DNA of 9,671 bases from Actinomycetales bacterium (GTDB taxonomy: Bacteria > Actinomycetota > Actinomycetes > S36-B12): NCBI GenBank assembly GCA_017849335.1, contig JAFIHP010000115.1, positions 1 to 9,671 on the forward strand. The letters run 5' to 3'. Both the position numbers and the translations under genes were made by a program. The notes under the pieces were generated by a model. It ran no database searches. It was not told the DNA's origin and worked only from the letters and a program-made list of their open reading frames with translations. Of the stretch, positions 6,017-9,671 are shown one piece after another (the stretch's first letter is position 1; every line of letters begins with the position of its first letter).

Positions 6017-7330
6017 CCCGACGGGCGTGAACTCCGACCGACCGCCGAGGAACGGGCGCAGGGCCTGCGGGACAACGACCGACCCGTCGGCCTGCTGGTG
6101 GTTCTCCAGCAATGCCACGATGATCCGCGGCATCGCGCACAGGGTCCCGTTGAGCGTCGCGAGCGGCCGCGTCCCGTTCTCGTCCCGCATGCGGATGCGC
6201 AGCCGACGCGCCTGGAACTGCGTCGTGTTCGACGTGGACGTGATCTCGCGGTACGTGCCCTGCGTCGGGATCCACGCCTCCATGTCGAACTTGCGGGCCG
6301 CGCTGGAGCCGAGGTCGCCCGTCGCCACGTCGATCACGCGGTACGGGATCTCCAGGGCGTCGACGAACTCGCGCTCCCAGGACAGCAGCCGCTCGTGCTC
6401 GGCCTCGGCATCCTCCGGACGGCAGAAGACGAACATCTCGACCTTGTCGAACTGGTGCACGCGGATGATGCCCCGGGTGTCCTTGCCGTAGGTGCCGGCC
6501 TCGCGCCGGTAGCAGCTGGACCAGCCGGCGTAGCGCAGCGGCAGCCGGTCCGCGTCGATGATCTCGTCCGCGTGGTACGCGGCAAGCGGTACCTCGGATG
6601 TGCCGACGAGGTACAGGTCGTCCGCTTCGAGCCGGTAGACGTTCTCCGCCGCCTGGCCCAGGAAGCCGGTGCCCTCCATCGCGCTGGGCAGCACCAGGCT
6701 CGGCGTGATCATCGGGACCAGCCCATGCGCGGTCGCCTGCTGCATCGCGAGGTTCAGCAGCGCGATCTCGAGCATCGCCCCCGGACCGGTCAGGTAGAAG
6801 AAGCGCGAGCCGGAGACCTTCGCTCCGCGCTCGACGTCGATCGCTCCCAGGAGCTCGCCGATGGCGAGGTGGTCGCGCGGCTCGAACCCCTCCGCCGCGA
6901 AGTCCCGGGGCGTCCCGACATGGTCGATCACCCGGAACGCGTCCTCGCCCCCGACGGGCGAGTCGAGGTTGACGATGTTCGAGACCTGCAGCCACAAGGC
7001 GTCGAGCACGTCCGCCGCGGCGCTCGCGGCGCGCTCGGCGTCCTTGACCTGGTCGGCCAGGAGGGTGGCGGTCGCGAGCAGCCCGTCGAGCTGCGCCTGC
7101 AGACCGGCGCGCTCGGCGTGCGTCGCCTGCTTCAACGCGCCCTGGAGCGGCCCGATCTGCTTGCCCAGCACCTTCTGCTGGTTGCGCAGCTCGTCGAACG
7201 CGGTCTGCGCCGATCGCTTCGCCTCGTCCGCCGCGACCAGCTCGTCGACGAGCTCGACGCTCTCCCCTCGGCGACGCTGGGACTCGCGGAGGAGATCGGG
7301 CTCGGTGCGCAGGATGACGGGGTCGATCAT
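6014..7330 (-). CDS. serS: Serine--tRNA ligase
   Basis: The enzyme charges tRNA-Ser (and tRNA-Sec where present) with serine using ATP. The protein is 438 residues, the usual length. An N-terminal antiparallel coiled-coil arm that grips the tRNA spans about residues 27-110, rich in Ala, Gln, Lys and Glu (for example LRNQQKVLGKQIG, 48-60). The class II catalytic core has a motif 1 region at about 204-214 (LVPMITPSLVL), the serine-binding TSE (244-246), motif 2 with SSCYRREAGTYGKDTRG (271-287) and motif 3 with LNGTLCAMPRIIVALLENHQ (393-412). The C-terminus PQALRPFLGG is typical. The ATG at 7330 begins MIDPVILR, the canonical N-terminus, and sits 7 nt after a TAGGGT hexamer. It is probably the first gene of a serS-HAD pair. 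No T-box is expected or seen. Confidence 0.98.
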   Translation of the reverse strand: MIDPVILRTEPDLLRESQRRRGESVELVDELVAADEAKRSAQTAFDELRNQQKVLGKQIGPLQGALKQATHAERAGLQAQLDGLLATATLLADQVKDAERAASAAADVLDALWLQVSNIVNLDSPVGGEDAFRVIDHVGTPRDFAAEGFEPRDHLAIGELLGAIDVERGAKVSGSRFFYLTGPGAMLEIALLNLAMQQATAHGLVPMITPSLVLPSAMEGTGFLGQAAENVYRLEADDLYLVGTSEVPLAAYHADEIIDADRLPLRYAGWSSCYRREAGTYGKDTRGIIRVHQFDKVEMFVFCRPEDAEAEHERLLSWEREFVDALEIPYRVIDVATGDLGSSAARKFDMEAWIPTQGTYREITSTSNTTQFQARRLRIRMRDENGTRPLATLNGTLCAMPRIIVALLENHQQADGSVVVPQALRPFLGGRSEFTPVG

Positions 7331-7337
7331 GCGGCAA

Positions 7338-7343
7338 ACCCTA
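7338..7343 (-). promoter_or_regulatory. Predicted -10 element (TAGGGT) of serS
   Basis: On the minus strand TAGGGT is followed by 7 nt and then the ATG at 7330, implying a leaderless serS mRNA. No Shine-Dalgarno sequence fits within those 7 nt (TTGCCGC), which supports this reading. The intergenic region up to the divergent SET gene (7331-7416) must also hold that gene's promoter; I cannot place it with confidence. Confidence 0.5.
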
Positions 7344-7416
7344 GGTCACATTCGTATGGCACACTCACGTCGCTTTGCCCGCGGCCGGTGGGCAGTGGGC
7401 GAAAGGGCACGCGCAC

Positions 7417-7920
7417 GTGGACTACAACTGGCTGACGCCGAAGGCGCAGGCGCGCCCTGCCGGCGACAAGGGCTGGGGTTCCTTCGCGGTGGAGCAGATC
7501 AACGCCGGCGAGACCGTGGCGGCATTCGGCGGGTGGGTGGTCGACCGCGCCACGCTGTCGACCATGTCCCACGACCGCCAGTCGCGGTCCATCCAGGTCG
7601 ACGACGACCTCTACCTGGTGTCGGACGAGATGCCCGAGCCGGGCGACATGCTCAACCACTCCTGCGAGCCGAACGCCGGCCTGAAGGGATCGGCGCTGCT
7701 CGTCGCCATGCGCGACATCGCGGTCGGCGAGGAGATCACCTTCGACTACGCGATGTGCGATGCCAGCGACTACGACGAGTTCTCGTGCATGTGCGGGCAG
7801 CCGACGTGCCGGCAGGTCGTGACGGGCGCGGACTGGCGTGACCCGGTGCTGCAGGCCAAGTACGACGGGTGGTTCTCGCCCTACCTGGTCAAGCGGATCG
7901 CCGCGCTGCCCACGCTCTAG
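7417..7920 (+). CDS. SET-domain protein with post-SET motif (putative protein-lysine methyltransferase)
   Basis: This is a 167-residue protein built almost wholly of a SET domain. GWGSFA (19-24) is the first SAM-binding loop, where eukaryotic SET proteins have G-x-G. DMLNHSCEPNAGL (77-89) contains the NHSC-x-PN signature, and EITFDYA (106-112) holds the catalytic-site Tyr111. SCMCGQPTCRQVVTG follows (123-137), with Cys124, Cys126 and Cys131 in the C-x-C-x4-C post-SET spacing; together with Cys83 they should bind one zinc. The expected role is SAM-dependent methylation of a lysine on a protein; the target is unknown. The GTG at 7417 has GAAAGGG (7401-7407) upstream; an in-frame TTG at 7375 is an alternative that adds 14 residues. 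It is divergent from serS, with the acetyltransferase gene 33 nt downstream. Confidence 0.88.
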   Translation: MDYNWLTPKAQARPAGDKGWGSFAVEQINAGETVAAFGGWVVDRATLSTMSHDRQSRSIQVDDDLYLVSDEMPEPGDMLNHSCEPNAGLKGSALLVAMRDIAVGEEITFDYAMCDASDYDEFSCMCGQPTCRQVVTGADWRDPVLQAKYDGWFSPYLVKRIAALPTL

Positions 7921-7941
7921 GACGTCACCGACCTCTCCGGC

Positions 7942-7947
7942 TACCGT
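7942..7947 (+). promoter_or_regulatory. Predicted -10 element (TACCGT) of the GNAT gene
   Basis: TACCGT ends 6 nt before the ATG at 7954, so the gene appears to have its own leaderless promoter in the 33-nt gap after the SET gene. The weak purine run in CCGGGT leaves no good Shine-Dalgarno alternative. No -35 is seen. Confidence 0.5.
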
Positions 7948-7953
7948 CCGGGT

Positions 7954-8946
7954 ATGAGCGATCGGATCCTGCTGGAGCCCCTCGACGTCGACGATCCCGA
8001 GATCGTGGCGGCCGCGTTCACCGTTGCGCGCGACTGCGAGCTGGCGGTCCTGGGGGAGAGCGACGAAACGCTCGACTCCGTGCGCTCGACGCTCACCGGA
8101 CCGCTCGCCTGGCGCGCTGAGCACCGGCTCGCGCGCCGAGGTGACGAGATCGTCGGCGTTCTGCTCGCCGAGCTCGACGAGGACGGGCGCGAGGTCTTCG
8201 TCGACGCGTACGCCGTAGGGGAGGACACCGCCGCGGTGGACCACGCGCTCATGGCGCACGGCCTCGCGGCCGGTATCGAATACGGACGCACCCACCCGAC
8301 CGGCCAGCCCGTGCCCGCGGATCCCTACACGCTGTCGACCGACCTGTGGCAGGTCGTCGCCGGCTGCCCCGTCGCCGACGTCGAGCACGCCGGGGTGCTC
8401 GCGGGCCTCGGCTTCCGCACGATCCGCCGCTTCTGGCGGATGCGGTGGGACCTGGCCGGCGTGACGACGGACGTGCCCACCCCTCCGGCGGGCGTCACGC
8501 GACGCCGTGTCGACGGCGACGCCGATCGCCGCGCCATGCACCGAGCCTTCACGGAGTCGTTCGCACACCACTTCGGCAGCACGCACGACTACGAGTTCGA
8601 ACCGTGGCTCGAGCAGATCGTCGCCCTGCCGGGCACCGACCCGGACCAGTGGTACCTGGCGACTCTCGACGACGAGGTCGTCGCGCTGTGCCTGTGCGAC
8701 GACTCACGCGCGTCGACCGGCGACGGCTACGTGCGCACGCTCGGTGTCGTCGACTCCGCGCGCGGGCGGGGTATCGGCCGGTGGCTGCTGCAGTGTGCGG
8801 CCGCCGACGCCGTCGCCCGCGGCCGCACCGGGCTTGCCTTGTCGGTCGACGGGCAGAACACCACGGGAGCCACCGCCCTGTACGAGTCCGTCGGCTTCGT
8901 GACCACCAGCGAGATCGACGTCTGGTGCTACCCGGTGCTCGACTGA
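7954..8946 (+). CDS. Tandem GNAT-family N-acetyltransferase
   Basis: This is a 330-residue soluble protein with two acetyltransferase-like halves. The C-terminal half (about 178-330) has a clear GNAT motif A, RTLGVVDSARGRGIGRWLL (261-279), where RGRGIG binds the acetyl-CoA pyrophosphate. Motif B follows: LSVDGQNTTGATALYESVGF (296-315), with the usual Asn and the Tyr-E-x-x-GF end. The N-terminal half (about 1-165) has GNAT-like strands (HRLARRGDEIVGVLLAEL, then LGFRTIRRFWRMRWDL at about 152-167) but no intact RGxGxG, so it is probably non-catalytic. This two-domain layout resembles mycothiol synthase MshD and related actinobacterial enzymes, but the distinguishing residues cannot be confirmed by eye. 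The substrate is unknown. The ATG start is supported by the TACCGT 6 nt upstream. It is likely a single-gene unit. Confidence 0.85.
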   Translation: MSDRILLEPLDVDDPEIVAAAFTVARDCELAVLGESDETLDSVRSTLTGPLAWRAEHRLARRGDEIVGVLLAELDEDGREVFVDAYAVGEDTAAVDHALMAHGLAAGIEYGRTHPTGQPVPADPYTLSTDLWQVVAGCPVADVEHAGVLAGLGFRTIRRFWRMRWDLAGVTTDVPTPPAGVTRRRVDGDADRRAMHRAFTESFAHHFGSTHDYEFEPWLEQIVALPGTDPDQWYLATLDDEVVALCLCDDSRASTGDGYVRTLGVVDSARGRGIGRWLLQCAAADAVARGRTGLALSVDGQNTTGATALYESVGFVTTSEIDVWCYPVLD

Positions 8947-8969
8947 TTGTCGTTGCTGCGGAACGGGTT

Positions 8970-8993
8970 CGCGGGGCCCATCATCAACCCGCG
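8970..8993 (+). terminator. Possible hairpin downstream of the GNAT gene
   Basis: CGCGGG (8970-8975) and CCCGCG (8988-8993) pair perfectly around a 12-nt loop, extendable by three G-U pairs. It lies 24 nt after the GNAT stop and before the next promoter. There is no T-run, so it would be an atypical terminator. Confidence 0.3.
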
Positions 8994-8995
8994 GG

Positions 8996-9022
8996 TGTCA
9001 GACCAGGGTCCTAGTCTGGACA
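8996..9022. promoter_or_regulatory. Inverted repeat around the -10 of the DUF222 gene
   Basis: TGTCAGAC (8996-9003) pairs with GTCTGGACA (9014-9022) with one bulged base. The right arm overlaps the predicted -10 hexamer TAGTCT (9012-9017). It could be an operator; no protein can be assigned. Confidence 0.3.
9012..9017 (+). promoter_or_regulatory. Predicted -10 element (TAGTCT) of the DUF222 gene
   Basis: TAGTCT ends 6 nt before the ATG at 9024 (spacer GGACAC), the same leaderless layout seen at four other genes in the window. No Shine-Dalgarno sequence lies between it and the start. Confidence 0.5.
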
Positions 9023-9023
9023 C

Positions 9024-9671
9024 ATGTTCCCCTCCGGTCATGCGGCTCGTGGTCTGAGTGCTCGTCGCGCTCGGGCCCAGCTCCGGTCGCGTGCGGAGGC
9101 GGGGGATGGTCAGGCGTGGCTGATGGGGGTGTGGCTTGCCCAGCAGGCGCGGGACGCGGCGGAGCGGCTGCGTCCCGTGCCGGCCCCGCCGACGGCGGCA
9201 GACCTGCTGGCGTACGCACAGGGCCTCTCGGCCGGTGCAGGCTTGCTCGCGGTGTTGGAGCAGATCGAGGTTGCGGCGTTGTCCGCCGACGAGGCGGTGA
9301 CGTACCTGCAGCAGGTCCAGCGGGCGTCCGCCTGGCTATCCGGGTTTGAAGCGCAGGGACGGGCGGACGCGACGGCGAAGGTCGTCGCGGAGGTCCAGCA
9401 GGTTCTTGCCACCGACGCCGTCGCGGGTCGCCCGCAGTACGTGCCGCCGGAGCAGGTCGCATGGAGCGAGATCACGGCCGCGTTGCGGTTGTCGCCGGTG
9501 ACCGGGGAGGCGCGCATCCTCGAATCACAGGAGCTCACGACAACGTGGCGACTGATGCTGGATGGGATGCTCGCGGGCACGCTGACGGTGGAGCACGTTC
9601 GCGCGATCGGGCGGCAGCTGCGGAACCTCCCGGGCTTCGGGTCTGCCGACCCGACCGAGCAAGCGGAGCAT
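9024..9671 (+). CDS. DUF222-domain protein, 13E12-repeat/HNH endonuclease-like family (partial, C-terminus beyond right edge)
   Basis: The frame is open from ATG 9024 to the last base (216 residues, no stop). Residues from about 75 onward show the DUF222 pattern: LLAVLEQIEVAALSADEAVT, then YLQQVQRASAWLSGFEAQGR, then VAWSEITAALRLSPVTGEAR and TLTVEHVRAIGRQL. I recognise this as the 13E12-repeat family common in actinobacteria, in which DUF222 is usually followed by a C-terminal HNH nuclease domain. That part, if present, is outside the window. The start is supported by a TANNNT hexamer ending 6 nt upstream. Codon use is looser than in the neighbours (GTT, GGT, CTT, CTA, TTT, GAA, TCA appear), which suits a family that is often multi-copy and mobile-like. 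Function is not established. The reverse-strand frames here are shadows. Confidence 0.82.
   Translation, partial: MFPSGHAARGLSARRARAQLRSRAEAGDGQAWLMGVWLAQQARDAAERLRPVPAPPTAADLLAYAQGLSAGAGLLAVLEQIEVAALSADEAVTYLQQVQRASAWLSGFEAQGRADATAKVVAEVQQVLATDAVAGRPQYVPPEQVAWSEITAALRLSPVTGEARILESQELTTTWRLMLDGMLAGTLTVEHVRAIGRQLRNLPGFGSADPTEQAEH

Noticed and set aside
7331..7416. T-box or other riboswitch upstream of serS
   Set aside because: Only 86 nt separate serS from the divergent SET gene, the predicted transcript is leaderless, and no T-box sequence is seen.
5603..7435. 610-residue plus-strand open frame, the longest in the window
   Set aside because: It is antisense to serS and part of the HAD gene, both with complete catalytic motifs. 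The composition is Arg/Leu/Val/Asp-rich with no recognisable domain.
1..9671. tRNA genes, CRISPR arrays, insertion-sequence ends or long direct repeats
   Set aside because: I looked for evenly spaced repeats, cloverleaf-like segments ending in CCA and transposase motifs, and found none.

Overview
The window is very GC-rich, with codons strongly biased to G or C in third position, tight 1-4 nt stop/start overlaps, and several start codons sitting 6-7 nt after a TANNNT -10 hexamer (leaderless style). Together with the gene families present (DUF4446, RfbB/RfbD, actinobacterial SerRS, MshD-like tandem GNAT, DUF222/13E12-type HNH protein), this points to an actinobacterium. A Micrococcales/Cellulomonas-like genome is my best guess, not a demonstrated identity. 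No tRNA, rRNA, CRISPR array or insertion sequence is visible.

Layout. (1) 1-1122, minus: a membrane protein of a two-pore-type channel-like family with a degenerate selectivity filter, running off the left edge. (2) 1143-4449, plus: a tightly coupled run of DUF4446 protein, pheA (prephenate dehydratase), rfbB (dTDP-glucose 4,6-dehydratase) and rfbD (dTDP-4-dehydrorhamnose reductase), with gaps of +3, -4 and -1 nt. It is probably one operon driven from a leaderless promoter at 1131-1136. (3) 4464-5155, minus: a two-gene unit of a small ribbon-helix-helix-like protein and an SRPBCC protein. The genes overlap by GTGA, and a nested inverted repeat covers the promoter and start codon. (4) 5206-7330, minus: serS followed by a Cof-type HAD phosphatase. 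(5) 7417-7920, plus: a SET-domain protein with a full post-SET cysteine motif, divergent from serS. (6) 7954-8946, plus: a two-domain GNAT acetyltransferase. (7) 9024 to the right edge, plus: the N-terminal part of a DUF222 protein.

How the genes work together. pheA makes phenylpyruvate for phenylalanine. rfbB and rfbD carry out the second and fourth steps of dTDP-L-rhamnose synthesis; the genes for the first and third (rfbA, rfbC) are not in the window. From memory, pheA and serS also lie a few genes apart in Mycobacterium tuberculosis, so the neighbourhood may be an old actinobacterial one into which sugar, regulator and other accessory genes have been placed.

Most is ordinary chromosome. 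The best candidates for something not well described are the RHH/SRPBCC unit with its operator-like dyad, the bacterial SET/post-SET protein next to serS, the channel-like protein that lost the GYGD-type filter, and the recurring TANNNT-N6/7-start arrangement.
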